Part shown: piece by piece, positions 25,381 to 35,320 of the stretch
Position numbering within the stretch: position 1 is the first letter of the stretch
Layout of the letters: every line of letters begins with the position of its first letter
Source: Paenibacillus monticola
Lineage (GTDB): Bacteria; Bacillota; Bacilli; Paenibacillales; Paenibacillaceae
NCBI RefSeq assembly: GCF_009664975.1
Contig: NZ_WJXB01000001.1
Location: 62,001-126,000 of the forward strand
Reading direction: 5' to 3'
Length of the DNA stretch: 64,000 nt
Made by a program: the position numbers and the translations under genes
Notes under the pieces: generated by a model
The model's database searches: none
The model's input: only the letters and a program-made list of their open reading frames with translations
What the model was told of the DNA's origin: nothing

Positions 25381-26835
25381 TTAACCTCCGTAAATACTGT
25401 AGGCAAAATGATACACAATATCCGTATCGATCGTGCTAGGGCGATCCGTTACTTTTGCCAACACGCCACAAATGTCATAATAGTGAGTGAAGCTTATGGC
25501 GCCGGGCAAATATTGGCTAACGCTTCCGGTTGAAGAAGGCAGGGATAACGTAATGGAGAATTGGCCGCTGCTGTTTGTCCATGCCTTTCCGCTCCGATAT
25601 CTGTTATTGCTGCCTTCGGTCCAATACTCATTCTCCCAAATGACTTCAACTTCCGAATTGGCTACGGCATAGTTATCCGAGGTCGCAGCAACGCCGGTCA
25701 CCGTAAAGCTATTTCCTGTAATCCGGTAGTAGCGTCCGTATGCATAGCTAGGGTAATCATTGGGACCGCCATTGGAGTTATAGCCCGTTATAACAAGTTT
25801 GTCGGCTCTTAATACCGGCTGCAGATGGAGTGAATAGTTGGTATCCGAATAGGCGTTTGTCGTATAAACTCGCAGATAATAAGTGCCTGTTCCCAGTGAC
25901 ACGTTGCCATTTTGGGAGGGGATCAATGCCATCCGATTATTGCTTAATGCGCCGTACAATTCAGCTTTGTTGCCATTGCCCACAGACGCTTGGTCCAAAT
26001 CAATATGCATTGCGTCATAATTTCTGCTTTCAGGAACCGTGATTTTATACCAATCCTGATCTACCTCCGAATTGATGGAGCGGCTTACAACAGTAGAACC
26101 TCCTGTCGCCACCGTGAAAGGATAGGCATGAAGTGCATTCTCGTCCGTCTCGAATGCATCATAGGTTGAGCTTGTCGAAACTGTAAAATAGAACGGATCG
26201 TTAATGCTGGCTCCAACTGCGCCATAGGCTTCAATCAAGTAGGCTTTGGAACCGGCAGTAACGTTTCTCGTGCCGACATTTTCGGCCAAGGTCTCAGGTC
26301 CATTTCCATAGTTATTCAAATAAGTTCCATAAATCGAATAATCAATCGGATTCGGGTTCAATTCCCCGGTGGACATATCAAATTCATAGAGATATAGATC
26401 GTAATCAAGCTGCGCTGATGCCGGACTATCCATTTGGACCTGTAGTATGCTCCCCGGCTGTACATAAATAGGGTATAAATAAGAGGATGTACCTTCCTGT
26501 TGAATGTAGCCCGTATATGTATAAGTCTCCGCTGTAGCGCTAATAGATTGTGGAGCCGCTATTAATCCTTTTTGCGTTTTCGAAGCCGTTGAAGCCGATT
26601 TCAAATTCGCCGATGCCTTAACTTGGTGCTGCTTCAATTTCGATGAATCCATCTCAGGCGCAGCTTTGGTAAGCTCGGAAATAACCTCTCCACTCGGCTG
26701 CAGTACCTGTTCTGTGGCATGAGTATCAGTGGTAGCCTCCGATTCCGCCATGTCATCGGCAGCAAACGCATTGAGGCCAAAGGCTAAGCTTAAAACTAGA
26801 TTCATGACGATAATGATAGAAAGCTTCTTTTTCAT
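25381..26835 (-). CDS. Secreted beta-rich protein
   Basis: The 484-residue protein has a Sec signal peptide (about 1-25, cleavage after FGLNAFA). After a Ser/Ala/Lys-rich stretch come two successive beta domains of the pre-peptidase/PPC type: first YTGYIQQEGTSSYLYPIYV ... LYLYEFD, second SINSEVDQDWYKITVPESRN ... GTGTYYLRVYTTNAYSD. A C-terminal Ig-like region (LPGAISFTHYYDIC) follows. PPC-like domains usually accompany secreted enzymes; no catalytic domain is visible here, so it may be a binding or matrix protein. Confidence 0.8.
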   Translation of the reverse strand: MKKKLSIIIVMNLVLSLAFGLNAFAADDMAESEATTDTHATEQVLQPSGEVISELTKAAPEMDSSKLKQHQVKASANLKSASTASKTQKGLIAAPQSISATAETYTYTGYIQQEGTSSYLYPIYVQPGSILQVQMDSPASAQLDYDLYLYEFDMSTGELNPNPIDYSIYGTYLNNYGNGPETLAENVGTRNVTAGSKAYLIEAYGAVGASINDPFYFTVSTSSTYDAFETDENALHAYPFTVATGGSTVVSRSINSEVDQDWYKITVPESRNYDAMHIDLDQASVGNGNKAELYGALSNNRMALIPSQNGNVSLGTGTYYLRVYTTNAYSDTNYSLHLQPVLRADKLVITGYNSNGGPNDYPSYAYGRYYRITGNSFTVTGVAATSDNYAVANSEVEVIWENEYWTEGSNNRYRSGKAWTNSSGQFSITLSLPSSTGSVSQYLPGAISFTHYYDICGVLAKVTDRPSTIDTDIVYHFAYSIYGG

Positions 26836-26994
26836 TATTACAATCTCCTATCTTTTGTTGGTTATTTTTACTACAATACAATTATATTCCAATTCTAGTA
26901 GTTTGTTAAGAAGTTTTATAGGATATTCTAAAATTTCGCCTGCAAATGTTACGCCGAACAGGGCTTCCAATATACGTCTCCGGTGAACACACTC

Positions 26995-27120
26995 TCATAA
27001 GGTAACTTGGCTGGATAATGCGTGCATCAAGGACAGCACGGTTGAAGTTGTGTAGGAAGAGGCCTGCTGCTTGCGGAACTCGGATGGAGACATACCGCTA
27101 AACTTATTAAATACACACTG
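26995..27120 (-). pseudogene. AraC-family regulator C-terminal remnant
   Basis: Minus-strand translation from about 27120 gives FNKFSGMSPSEFRKQQASS ... VLSLMHALSSQVTL and a stop at 26995-26997. FSGMSPSEFRK is the classic end of the AraC helix-turn-helix domain. No upstream part is present. The bases between 26836 and 26994 hold only the promoter side of the secreted protein gene. Confidence 0.7.
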
Positions 27121-27210
27121 CTCAGCAATTACGGAAATCTTCTAAGGATTCAAACAAATTGCTACGGCAACCACGGGAAGGGAAGCTATGCGCCTTGTGG
27201 AAGCAGCTTC

Positions 27211-27665
27211 ATTCGTCTCATTGTGCTTGATGTGATGCTTCCAGATACATATGGGTTCGAGCTGTGCCAACAGATCCGCAGGTTTACATCGGTGCCTATA
27301 CTATTTCTGACCGCACGGTCCGGGGATTTTGATAAATTAATGGGACTTGGCATCGAAGGGGATGACTATATCCCCAAGCCGTTCAATCCCTTGGAAGTTG
27401 TGGCCAGAATCCGCGCTCAATTGCGTCGACAAAATCTGTATAGAGCGCCTATTCAACTGAACTCAAACATTATGGATTTTGGTTTGTTTGCTGTTAATAA
27501 AAGCGCCGCTCAACTGACTGTAAATGGAATCGATATCCCTTGTCCGGCTAAAGAATTTGAGTGCTACTCTTTCTATGCGAGCATCCCAATCAGGTATGGG
27601 TCCATTTAACAAGATACCCTATCTTGATTTTCTGGGCACAAGGTTATCAGAAGGGGGTTCATTAA
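27211..27665 (+). pseudogene. Response regulator remnant, N-truncated and frameshifted
   Basis: The frame around 27211 enters at the phospho-acceptor strand (IVLDVMLPDTYGFELCQQI) without the first third of the receiver. It continues through LTARSGDFDKLMGLG and PKPFNPLEVVARIRAQLRR into the start of the winged helix (GIDIPCPAKEFE). There it shifts frame: VLLFLCEHPNQVW follows in another frame and runs to a stop at 27663-27665. The winged helix is incomplete. It is a dead gene. The following 27666-28103 shows only unrecognised open scraps (one ends SMLISIGLL-type hydrophobic residues near 27750) and the ribosome site of the next gene. Confidence 0.75.
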
Positions 27666-28103
27666 TTCCGAGTCTAAGTTATATGTTAATTAGCATCGGA
27701 TTATTAATGGCGGCGTATGTGTCAAGAAGACGCTTAGCTCAAACCTTCTAGCAGTGGCTGGGTTGCCGGCATTATTGTCAATACAACTTTCAATTGGATG
27801 GTTCGACGGAATCCCTGAGCATCGTGGGCTTTGTCCAAAATGCGGCGCTCATGCTTAGAGAAATGCCATTTCGGCTCGTATTTTTTTGGATGAATAATGA
27901 AATTGTTGAAGGGTTTTCCTATAATATATTGAAATATAGGAGTACCTGAGATCGATGTGCAGCGCCGTTGGGAAGGGGAGTAGTGGGCATACGGATGCGG
28001 CGTTCAAGGCTTCGGTTATCCGGTTCAGTTTGACGGCCATTTCTTTGTCTACGCGGGCGGTCATTCGTCTGGGAATCATTTGCGAAAAGGGGAAATTAAG
28101 CTG

Positions 28104-29360
28104 ATGTCAAAGATTCAGTTAGGCAGTACCCGATTAACAGGTGCGGATGGCATTCGTGCGATCGCTTGCCTGTCCGTCATCCTGCATCATTTGTCACAAC
28201 GGCTGGTGATGCCCGCACAAAAGCCTTGGCTTCAAGAAATGCAGTCGGTTTTCTTGCTAGGGAACAGCGGGGTGAGCTTGTTTTTCTTATTAAGCGGATT
28301 TTTGTTGTCGTTCCCCTTTTGGAGTGCTTACTTAGAGAATGAGCCGTATCCGAGTGTCCGGACGTATACACTGCGCCGTGCTGCAAGAATTATGCCCGGT
28401 TTCTATGTTTCATTCCTGGTTTGTCTGTTGCTTGTATGGAGACTGGACATTCCTACGGAGTTTTTGTGGCGGCGAATCATAACGGGTTTCACGTTTACGT
28501 CGGGCTTCCACTATACAACGTTTTTCCCGTCCGAATTGAATGGGCCATTCTGGTCGATCAGCTTCGAGGTGTTTTGCTACGTGCTTATGCCTTTGTTTAT
28601 GGCTGTATTGTTTGTGCTCAGCAAGCGGCGTTCGTTTGGAAAAGCGATCTTATTCTGGGTCATCGCGTTCGGATTGGTGCTTGTCGCAAACGCTCTCATC
28701 CATCATTGGTTTACGCCAAGCGAGCAGAACCGGGGCTGGGATTATGGTCTGATTGGCGGTGCGAAATTCTGGATGCCGAATTACAATCCCGTCGGATTCT
28801 TCGGCCACTTCTCCATTGGCATCCTGGCGGCGGGCGTAACGACCGCACTCATGCAGCACGGCACTGCAATGGAGCGGCTCCGCAAGCTCGGGCTGTTCGA
28901 CGCTGTCGGTGCAGTCGCTTTAGGTCTTGCCGGATTGCTGATCTGGCGTATGCGCCAACAGGGCGAATTCGTCTTCAGCCTCCAGCAGCAGCCATACTAC
29001 TTCCCGGCTTATGCCATTTTGTTCGGAGTCGTGCTGCTGTCGGCACCGTTCAGCGTGATATTAGGACGGTTGCTTGATAACCGCTTTTTCCGGTTTACCG
29101 CAAAAATTTCGTTCGGCCTGTATATTTGGCATTATTTGTTCATTACGTTAATCGAAAAGTACGGCATTAAGGATTATCACAATTCCGGGATTCGGGATGT
29201 GTGGCGCTGGCTCGGCATCAGTGTATCCGTCGTCGCAATCTCGTATGTGGCTGCGACGATCTCTTATTATGTAATAGAGCAGCCGTTCATCAATTGGTCG
29301 AAGGGCAAGCCGTTCTTTCGAAGCAAGCGGACGGATACACACTCGGGTAAAGCCGCATAA
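28104..29360 (+). CDS. Acyltransferase 3 (OafA/YrhL-like) family membrane protein
   Basis: The 418-residue protein has about ten TM segments and starts with the family signature GADGIRAIACLSVILHHL, containing the R and H of the acyltransferase-3 active site. GNSGVSLFFLLSGFLLS and the RRAARIMPGFYVSFLVC pattern follow. It should transfer acyl groups to a surface glycan or secondary metabolite across the membrane. The C-terminus is basic and cytoplasmic. ATG at 28104 follows AAAAGGGG. No glycan cluster surrounds it; upstream are decayed regulators. Confidence 0.92.
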   Translation: MSKIQLGSTRLTGADGIRAIACLSVILHHLSQRLVMPAQKPWLQEMQSVFLLGNSGVSLFFLLSGFLLSFPFWSAYLENEPYPSVRTYTLRRAARIMPGFYVSFLVCLLLVWRLDIPTEFLWRRIITGFTFTSGFHYTTFFPSELNGPFWSISFEVFCYVLMPLFMAVLFVLSKRRSFGKAILFWVIAFGLVLVANALIHHWFTPSEQNRGWDYGLIGGAKFWMPNYNPVGFFGHFSIGILAAGVTTALMQHGTAMERLRKLGLFDAVGAVALGLAGLLIWRMRQQGEFVFSLQQQPYYFPAYAILFGVVLLSAPFSVILGRLLDNRFFRFTAKISFGLYIWHYLFITLIEKYGIKDYHNSGIRDVWRWLGISVSVVAISYVAATISYYVIEQPFINWSKGKPFFRSKRTDTHSGKAA

Positions 29361-29493
29361 GTTTGTGGGAACGAGAAAAGGTTCATAGGGGCAAGACAAA
29401 ACTTGCCGTTACAGAAATCGCGGGGAATCGTATCATAAATGACGCTTTCCGGTAGATTTGCTCCGGATGCTTACAAATAAGCAAGTTATACTG

Positions 29494-29516
29494 CCCCCTA
29501 TTATTAGGGGGTTTTT
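29494..29516 (+). terminator. Rho-independent terminator
   Basis: CCCCCTA (29494-29500) and TAGGGGG (29505-29511) are followed by TTTTTCTTT. Confidence 0.88.
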
Positions 29517-29594
29517 CTTTATGTTTACAATTACTTATATTCATGGCAATCTAACGACAAACTCGTGAAAATATCGCGAAAATCGTGACGGAAT

Positions 29595-29623
29595 TTGTCG
29601 TAAATTGTATAATGTTGTGATAT
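29595..29623 (+). promoter_or_regulatory. Likely sigma-A promoter of the chemoreceptor gene
   Basis: TTGTCG (29595-29600), a 17-base spacer and TGATAT (29618-29623) lie 42 bases upstream of the ATG at 29665. I looked for a sigma-D (TAAA-N15-GCCGATAT) pattern and did not find correct spacing. Confidence 0.5.
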
Positions 29624-29664
29624 GATGTCGAGGAATGTATGATTTATCCATAAGGGGAGATAGT

Positions 29665-31752
29665 ATGCAAAAAGACCAGCAGCCCATTTTCAACAAAAAG
29701 ACCCAATCCGTTGACCACTTCAATCCAATGCAACAACTAAGAAATTTTAATTTCAAGAAGATGGTCAAGGGAATGCGGTTTCGTATCACTGTTTTAATAT
29801 TGTTGATGTCGCTGATCCCTCTTAATATCATTTCCTCTATTGAAATGAGTCAGTTTAACAAGGAAACAACGAGTAGTATCTCGGATAAGGAGCTCACTCT
29901 GGCTCGCAGTAATGCAGATATCGTTGATGATTGGATGGGTGTGAAAATATCTTCCATAGAGGAAATGATTGCAAATACCAAGGATTTCAATAAGCTAAGT
30001 TATGAGGATGTCAACAAACTAGTAATGCCTATTGGTGTAATAGATTCGGAGGTCTCCTCGACATCGATGGTACCCGCAAATGGTATAATTGGTACCGGTG
30101 AAACTGCCTATGACCTTAGCGAGAGAGATTATTTCCGCATCCCTCGTGATACGGGAAAAGCTACTATCAGTGATGTATTTATAAATAAAAAATCAGGTAA
30201 TATGAATATCGCTTTCAGTGTTCCTATCTTAAATGAGAAAAAAGCATTCAATGGCATCATTGTCAGTCTTGCAGAGATTGATATCTTGAAGAAATATATC
30301 GGCAAAATTAAAATCGAGGAAACGGGATACGGCTTCATGATATCCAGTAAAGGTGATTTTATCTACCATCCGGATAAAAAGATGTTGAATCAAAACTATA
30401 CAAAGGTGATCACAAGCAAATCCTTTACGAATGCAATCAAGAACCAGGTGATGGTGGAGGATAGCGGAGTTTTTACATATACGGATGATAAAGGAATAAG
30501 CAAGCATGCGGCATATGCAACCGTTCCCAGAACAGACTGGAAGGTTATCGTAACGGTCCCAAAATCGGAGGTATACAAAGAGATTGATCATATATCGTTC
30601 TTGACCAAGATTTTGGTTGGATCGACGATTGTCATCGTGATCCTTCTATCAATCCTGCTTGCAGGATTGATTGCTAGACCCATTGAACGCTTATCCCGTC
30701 ATGTGGATATTCTTGCAAAGGCAGATTTTACGAACACCCTATCACCTCGTTTACTGAAACGCAGCGATGAAGTAGGGAATCTCGCTCGCTCGATGGAAAC
30801 GATGACCGGCTCCATTCGCATGGTACTGAAGCAGGTTGTAGACGAAACCTCCAATGTTCAGCTCAATATCAATCAATCCTCCGAAAGAATGGCGGAATTG
30901 GCTTCGCAAGTGGAGGACGTATCTGCTACAACAGAGCAGATGTCCGCTGGAATGCAGGAAACGGCAGCATTGACAGAGCATATGAATGCTACTTCGGAAG
31001 AAATCACGAAGGCCGTTCATTCCATCGCAGATAAAGCCCAAGAAGGGGCAGAGGTGGTAGAGGATATCTCTGGTAGAGCACAGCAGTTAAGGGAAGAGGC
31101 CATCCATTCCAGAGATGCTGCCCTTGAGATTCGCAATGTGATCGAAACCGAATCGAGAACCGCCATTAAGAAGGCGGATGCCGTTGAGGAGATTAACATG
31201 CTGACTGCCTCCATTCTGCAGATCACGAGCCAGACCAATTTACTCGCTTTGAACGCATCCATTGAAGCGGCGCGTGCAGGAGAAGCGGGCAGAGGCTTTG
31301 CAGTGGTGGCTACTGAAATCCGCAAGTTAGCTGAACATTCAGCAGCAACAGCCAATCGGATAAAAGAGGTCAATCGACTGGTTCTGGAATCGGTTAGTGG
31401 GATAACACAGGCTTCGGAAAAGGCATTGGAGTTTATCGATCAGACGGTAATTCATGATTATAGCCGTTTGGTTGATACGGGAGAGCAGTATTTCAAGGAT
31501 GCAAAGACATTCCAAAATTTGGTTATTGATTTTAGTGCAACATCGGAGGAGCTCCTAGCTTCGATCCAAACTGTGAGCCATTCGATTAAAGAAGTAACAG
31601 ACTCCAATAACGAGAGTGCAGTCGGAACTCATGACATTGCAGAGAGAACAGCGGAGATGCTTACTAAATCAGAGGGTATGTCGAATTTGATGAAGACTAC
31701 GGAAGATACCGCGCTCAAGCTGATTGAGGCCGTATCCAAATTCAAAATTTGA
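29665..31752 (+). CDS. Methyl-accepting chemotaxis protein
   Basis: The 695-residue chemoreceptor has an N-terminal basic segment and TM1 (about 40-60). A large extracellular double-Cache sensor follows (about 65-305, with [20 protein letters not shown] and [19 protein letters not shown]). Next come TM2 (about 312-335), HAMP and a long coiled-coil signalling domain with the hairpin tip [20 protein letters not shown]. It senses a small molecule and controls CheA. ATG at 29665 follows AAGGGGAGATAGT. The gene is flanked by its own promoter and terminator. The ligand is not predictable from sequence alone. Confidence 0.95.
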   Translation: MQKDQQPIFNKKTQSVDHFNPMQQLRNFNFKKMVKGMRFRITVLILLMSLIPLNIISSIEMSQFNKETTSSISDKELTLARSNADIVDDWMGVKISSIEEMIANTKDFNKLSYEDVNKLVMPIGVIDSEVSSTSMVPANGIIGTGETAYDLSERDYFRIPRDTGKATISDVFINKKSGNMNIAFSVPILNEKKAFNGIIVSLAEIDILKKYIGKIKIEETGYGFMISSKGDFIYHPDKKMLNQNYTKVITSKSFTNAIKNQVMVEDSGVFTYTDDKGISKHAAYATVPRTDWKVIVTVPKSEVYKEIDHISFLTKILVGSTIVIVILLSILLAGLIARPIERLSRHVDILAKADFTNTLSPRLLKRSDEVGNLARSMETMTGSIRMVLKQVVDETSNVQLNINQSSERMAELASQVEDVSATTEQMSAGMQETAALTEHMNATSEEITKAVHSIADKAQEGAEVVEDISGRAQQLREEAIHSRDAALEIRNVIETESRTAIKKADAVEEINMLTASILQITSQTNLLALNASIEAARAGEAGRGFAVVATEIRKLAEHSAATANRIKEVNRLVLESVSGITQASEKALEFIDQTVIHDYSRLVDTGEQYFKDAKTFQNLVIDFSATSEELLASIQTVSHSIKEVTDSNNESAVGTHDIAERTAEMLTKSEGMSNLMKTTEDTALKLIEAVSKFKI

Positions 31753-31811
31753 GAAAGGCACTTTTTTAAGAATGAGACAACTTTTTGTACTTCATAGCCT
31801 TAAAAGCAAAT

Positions 31812-31858
31812 AAACTAGCCAGTCTCTGGGTTATTGGAGACTGGCTAGTTTTCGTTTT
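31812..31858. terminator. Bidirectional terminator
   Basis: AAACTAGCCAGTCTC (31812-31826) pairs perfectly with GAGACTGGCTAGTTT (31837-31851), followed by TCGTTTTT. It serves the chemoreceptor and the convergent SDR gene. Confidence 0.88.
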
Positions 31859-31915
31859 TGATCCGTAGTGGCCTCTTCAACATATCAGCCGCTTGTTGTC
31901 TGAGGATCACATGTT

Positions 31916-32908
31916 TCAGTTATTTGCGGCCGCTGGAATAGAATCACGTGGAATCTGGAGAAGATCCTCGCTAAGGGTCCAAAGCTTCTTGGCCGTTACT
32001 GTGTCAATGGCCCAGGGGCGTACTCCGGTGAGATCCTTGTAGTCGGCGGGAACGACCTCGGCAATATCGCAATTTTCGCAGTATACACCGCCTTTTCCAT
32101 CCAGCAGCGGACTTACCGCACACCATACGGACGTGGCAGCACCTTGCTCGACGGTCTTAAAGCCTTCAGGAGAGATGTAGGTACCATCCTCACGCTTCTG
32201 GACACCCCAGAGGGCTAGTTCTTCATCTGTCATGTTCCGTATCAAATCCGTGAGAATCCCGCCAGGATGGACAGCAAATGCGCGAATTCCGTAGTCTTTT
32301 CCTCGCTGATCCAGTTCAACTGCAAAGAGCGAGCATGCGATTTTGGACTCGCCGTAGGATACGTCCTTGTTGTAATGACGCTTGTTGAAATGTAGATCGC
32401 TTAAATCAATGGGACCCGATATATGACCGATGGAAGAAAGAGCAACTACTCGGGCGCTGCCCGATTTTTTCAGCGCTTGCCAGAGGTTAACCGTCAGTTG
32501 GAAATGCCCCAGGTGATTCGTAGCAAATTGGGTATCGAAGCCGCGCTCGTCTTTAATCACTGGTGGGCTTGCAACACCTGCATTATTAACCAGAATATCA
32601 AGGGCTCGGTTTGATTTTAGGAATTCTGTTGCGAACTGATCGATGGAATGAGGGTTCGCAAGGTCAAGTGGGATGATTTCGACGTTTTTCATGTCTGCCA
32701 GATTGATCCGCGCCTTCTTTATATCGCGGGCGCCGACGATGACGGTGGCTCCTGCGCTTGAAAGGACCCGCGTGGTCTCCAGTCCAATACCACTGTGACC
32801 TCCGGTTACAATCGCAACCTTTCCTCGAATATCGCGTCCTGCGAGTGCCGCCTGTGCGGTAGTCTCTGGTCCAAATCCTGAATGTAACGGTTTTTGTACA
32901 GTTGCCAT
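31916..32908 (-). CDS. Short-chain dehydrogenase/reductase (retinol-dehydrogenase-like)
   Basis: The 330-residue SDR has the NAD(P) motif TGGHSGIG (about 35-42), NNAG (about 108), the catalytic Ser in VVALSSIGHIS and the YxxxK motif in YGESKIACS. Its extra C-terminal length and HPGGILTDL are typical of the oxidoreductase/WW-domain-like SDR group. It is divergent from a TetR gene with paired inverted repeats between them, so it is probably repressed by that regulator and induced by an electrophile or lipophilic compound. A 22-residue N-terminal extension precedes the fold. Confidence 0.93.
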   Translation of the reverse strand: MATVQKPLHSGFGPETTAQAALAGRDIRGKVAIVTGGHSGIGLETTRVLSSAGATVIVGARDIKKARINLADMKNVEIIPLDLANPHSIDQFATEFLKSNRALDILVNNAGVASPPVIKDERGFDTQFATNHLGHFQLTVNLWQALKKSGSARVVALSSIGHISGPIDLSDLHFNKRHYNKDVSYGESKIACSLFAVELDQRGKDYGIRAFAVHPGGILTDLIRNMTDEELALWGVQKREDGTYISPEGFKTVEQGAATSVWCAVSPLLDGKGGVYCENCDIAEVVPADYKDLTGVRPWAIDTVTAKKLWTLSEDLLQIPRDSIPAAANN

Positions 32909-32947
32909 TATGAAATCGACTCCTTCTTATAGTCTGAGTTCTTGCCA

Positions 32948-33019
32948 TATAGACAATTAACAAAAATCGTCTACATGTACATAATACTCATATGGACAAA
33001 AAATGTAAAGTGTCTATAT
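32948..33019. promoter_or_regulatory. Probable TetR operator region
   Basis: Two inverted repeats lie in the SDR/TetR divergent gap: TATAGACA (from 32948) with GTCTACA (32969-32975), and ATATGGACA (32990-32998) with TGTCTATAT (33011-33019). AGTCTATAC follows at about 33032. All share an (A)TAGACA/TGTCTA half-site, as expected for autoregulated TetR proteins. Confidence 0.5.
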
Positions 33020-33054
33020 AATAAAAATAAAAGTCTATACAACTGGAGAGTTAA

Positions 33055-33615
33055 ATGATGGAAGATCAAAAGAAAAAGTATATTCTTGCGACTGCGTTGG
33101 ATGTGTTCTTCAAATACGGCTACAAGCGCGTGTCGATGAATGATATTGCTGAGGCAGCCGGAATCTCGCGTGCAGGACTCTATTTATTCTTTAAGAGTAA
33201 AGAGGAGGTATTTCGTTCAACGATTCTTTTGTACGGTGATAATCTCATCGAAGAAATAACAAAGGGGCTCGCTTCTGAGAAAACGGCAGAGGAAAAAATG
33301 ATGTATGTGTTTGAAGTGTACTCGATTGACAAATTTGACCTAGCGTTAAACTCACCGGAAATGAGGGAAGTCACCGACAGCTCCTACCAGTTTGCCCAGG
33401 ATGCTCTCGATGCATCCTACGGGAAGCTCGAAGCTGTATTGGTAGCTTTGCTGGCAGAGCATAATAACACTACTGACAGCAAAATGAGTCTTCCTCCAGA
33501 GCGAATGGCGCATATTGTAACGTGCGCTTTGCGAGGATTCAAAATCGTCGCCAAGAACTCAGCCGAGCTTCGCCAGATGCTTCAAGACCTGTTAGGAGTC
33601 GTACTTGCGGTATAA
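33055..33615 (+). CDS. TetR/AcrR family transcriptional regulator
   Basis: The 186-residue protein has an N-terminal helix-turn-helix (ALDVFFKYGYKRVSMNDIA, then EAAGISRAGLYLFFKSKEEV) and a helical ligand-binding domain ending QMLQDLLGV. It is divergent from the SDR gene, with repeated TAGACA half-sites between them. The start at 33055 (ATGATG) follows ACTGGAGAGTTAA. It is likely a local repressor of the SDR gene and of itself. Confidence 0.93.
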   Translation: MMEDQKKKYILATALDVFFKYGYKRVSMNDIAEAAGISRAGLYLFFKSKEEVFRSTILLYGDNLIEEITKGLASEKTAEEKMMYVFEVYSIDKFDLALNSPEMREVTDSSYQFAQDALDASYGKLEAVLVALLAEHNNTTDSKMSLPPERMAHIVTCALRGFKIVAKNSAELRQMLQDLLGVVLAV

Positions 33616-33728
33616 AGCGGCAGGGGTAATGAGCGATCCGTCATATATGACTGGCAGGATATTAAATATGCTTCTAGAATTATAGTCTAGGAGGGTAGTT
33701 TAATATTTAGACTGAAAGGGTAGGTCAA

Positions 33729-34847
33729 ATGATTAAATACAGAATGGCAACTCCGAATGAGCGCGATGAATGCATAGATTTAGCCAACTATGCTTTTCGT
33801 TTAGATTTTGAAACCCTGATGCCCAAAGCATATGATAAGAACGTAGATTCTTCAGCCATGCATATGGTTGCTGTGGATGAGAAAGGCAGTCTGCGCGCAC
33901 AGGTGGCTGTTTTTCCAGAGCCTTTGACGGTATGTGACTATACTCTGCGAACCTGCTATTTGGGTACCGTATCGGTCCATCCTCGTGCGCGTGGGGAAGG
34001 GCATATGAAGGTGCTCATGGACATGTGGCTTAGAGAACTGCGCAATACGTGTGATATGGTTGTATTATATGGCCAGCGGCAGAGATATGAGTATTTTGGC
34101 TTCACTCTTGGCGGTGTAAAGTTCAAGTATTTCGTGGGAGAGGCCAACGTGCGTCATGGATTAAGGCATGTGAACGACGCAGGAATATCCTTCGTCCCGT
34201 TATTCGAGATTGAAGGCGCAGAATCCTTTGCGTATAGCATGAACACCTCACGGCTTGCTTATATTGAACGTAACGTACAGCAATTGCCACTTATATTCAA
34301 CTCCCTCCATCAAAAGGCGCTGGGCGTTCTGGATAAAGATCAGCTGATCGGGTATCTGATCGTAAACGAAGCAGGCGATGAAATATCTGAATTCGCGATG
34401 GAAAATACGGACGATATTTCGCGGACGATCAAGGCTTATAGGGCATATAGCAGCGCAGAGCAGATTTCTATTTATACGCCGGAATATGACATTCCGCTGA
34501 ATATGACTCTTGGCAGCATTGCTGAAAACTATGTTATCGAGACATCTGATATGTATCATATTCTGGATTTTGCCAACGTTTTGAAGGCTTATCTGACGCT
34601 TAAGTTTAAGACCACAGGGATTGTCCAGGGGGAATTCTCCGCAGTCATGGACGGTCAGCCGATTACTGTGCGAGTGGATGTCAGTGGCGTGACTGTCGAG
34701 CGGTCTGCTAAGCCCGATGCAGTTGTCCTTAATAAGCAGCAGGCTCAGGCGCTTCTGCTTACACAACACAGTCGTTATATGGCAGTTGATGCGCCCGTAG
34801 GATGGTTCCCGCTACCTATATTCTGGTACAAGATTGATAAATACTGA
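33729..34847 (+). CDS. Eis-like GNAT family N-acetyltransferase
   Basis: The 372-residue protein begins with a GNAT domain (IKYRMATPNERDECIDLANY; acetyl-CoA loop in SVHPRARGEGHMKVLM). It continues into a second GNAT-like region (about 150-260) and a C-terminal SCP2-like domain (about 270-372), ending in WFPLPIFWYKIDKY with the terminal carboxylate typical of the Eis family. Eis proteins acetylate aminoglycosides or lysines; the target here is unknown. AAAGGGTAGGTCAA precedes the ATG. The leader contains a near-tandem pair, TAGTCTAGGAGGGTAG and TAGACTGAAAGGGTAG. Confidence 0.92.
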   Translation: MIKYRMATPNERDECIDLANYAFRLDFETLMPKAYDKNVDSSAMHMVAVDEKGSLRAQVAVFPEPLTVCDYTLRTCYLGTVSVHPRARGEGHMKVLMDMWLRELRNTCDMVVLYGQRQRYEYFGFTLGGVKFKYFVGEANVRHGLRHVNDAGISFVPLFEIEGAESFAYSMNTSRLAYIERNVQQLPLIFNSLHQKALGVLDKDQLIGYLIVNEAGDEISEFAMENTDDISRTIKAYRAYSSAEQISIYTPEYDIPLNMTLGSIAENYVIETSDMYHILDFANVLKAYLTLKFKTTGIVQGEFSAVMDGQPITVRVDVSGVTVERSAKPDAVVLNKQQAQALLLTQHSRYMAVDAPVGWFPLPIFWYKIDKY

Positions 34848-35165
34848 CTAATCCAACTTATCATGATAACCCCAAATAGGCACCTTCATGAAAAGCAAAA
34901 GCAACTCATTTCCTGTTAAAGGCTGAGTTGCTTTTGCTTTATTCGCATACGGATATGCTATGATTTTGTTCCCCCATATTTCAAAAACACCAGCACTCAT
35001 AAAGTGAATCCAATAGTTCCGCTTCGCGCCTGTCCAATCTGGAAAGGGAATGATCTTGTCATAAAACTGAGTAATATGGTGCTTGAAAATTTGATAAAGC
35101 AACCCGATGTAATCACCTTCGATGGCCATTTGAAAGTCATTAGATAGTGTAATTCGCCACGACAC
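34848..35165 (-). CDS. Small hypothetical protein, doubtful
   Basis: The 105-residue frame reads SNDFQMAIEGDYIGLLYQIF and PFPDWTGAKRNYWIHFMSAG, which look protein-like and aromatic. However, its last third runs through a perfect terminator-like hairpin (34892-34940), its stop abuts the acetyltransferase stop, and no good ribosome site precedes GTG at 35165. Either it is a real gene whose 3' end has been overwritten by a terminator, or a remnant. No family recognised. Confidence 0.4.
   Translation of the reverse strand: MSWRITLSNDFQMAIEGDYIGLLYQIFKHHITQFYDKIIPFPDWTGAKRNYWIHFMSAGVFEIWGNKIIAYPYANKAKATQPLTGNELLLLFMKVPIWGYHDKLD
34892..34940. terminator. Terminator hairpin of the acetyltransferase gene
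   Basis: AAAGCAAAAGCAACTCA (34892-34908) and TGAGTTGCTTTTGCTTT (34924-34940) are perfectly complementary, with A- and T-rich outer arms. Confidence 0.8.
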
Positions 35166-35290
35166 CTAGCAAGAAGCTCTCAAAATTATTCAAATTTCAA
35201 CTCCAACAATGAATTACCGGTTTGCCCAGTTACATCAAGGCTTATTTGCCTATTTCAAACTGCGAACTTTGAGTGTCTAATACTAGTTAT

Positions 35291-35320
35291 TTTCACTATT
35301 TTACAACAAATTGATATACT
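35291..35320 (+). promoter_or_regulatory. Possible promoter of the second chemoreceptor
   Basis: TTTCAC (35291-35296), an 18-base spacer and TATACT (35315-35320) lie about 85 bases before the ATG at 35405. Confidence 0.45.

Noticed and set aside
27855..28079. Minus-strand 74-codon frame with RRMTARVDKEMAVKLNRITE
   Set aside because: The first part looks like a DNA-binding antitoxin helix, but it sits in decayed DNA next to the acyltransferase start, with no partner and no convincing ribosome site.
28421..29077. Plus-strand 218-codon frame overlapping the acyltransferase gene
   Set aside because: It lies wholly inside a clear acyltransferase-3 gene in another frame and is Cys/Arg/Ala-rich noise.
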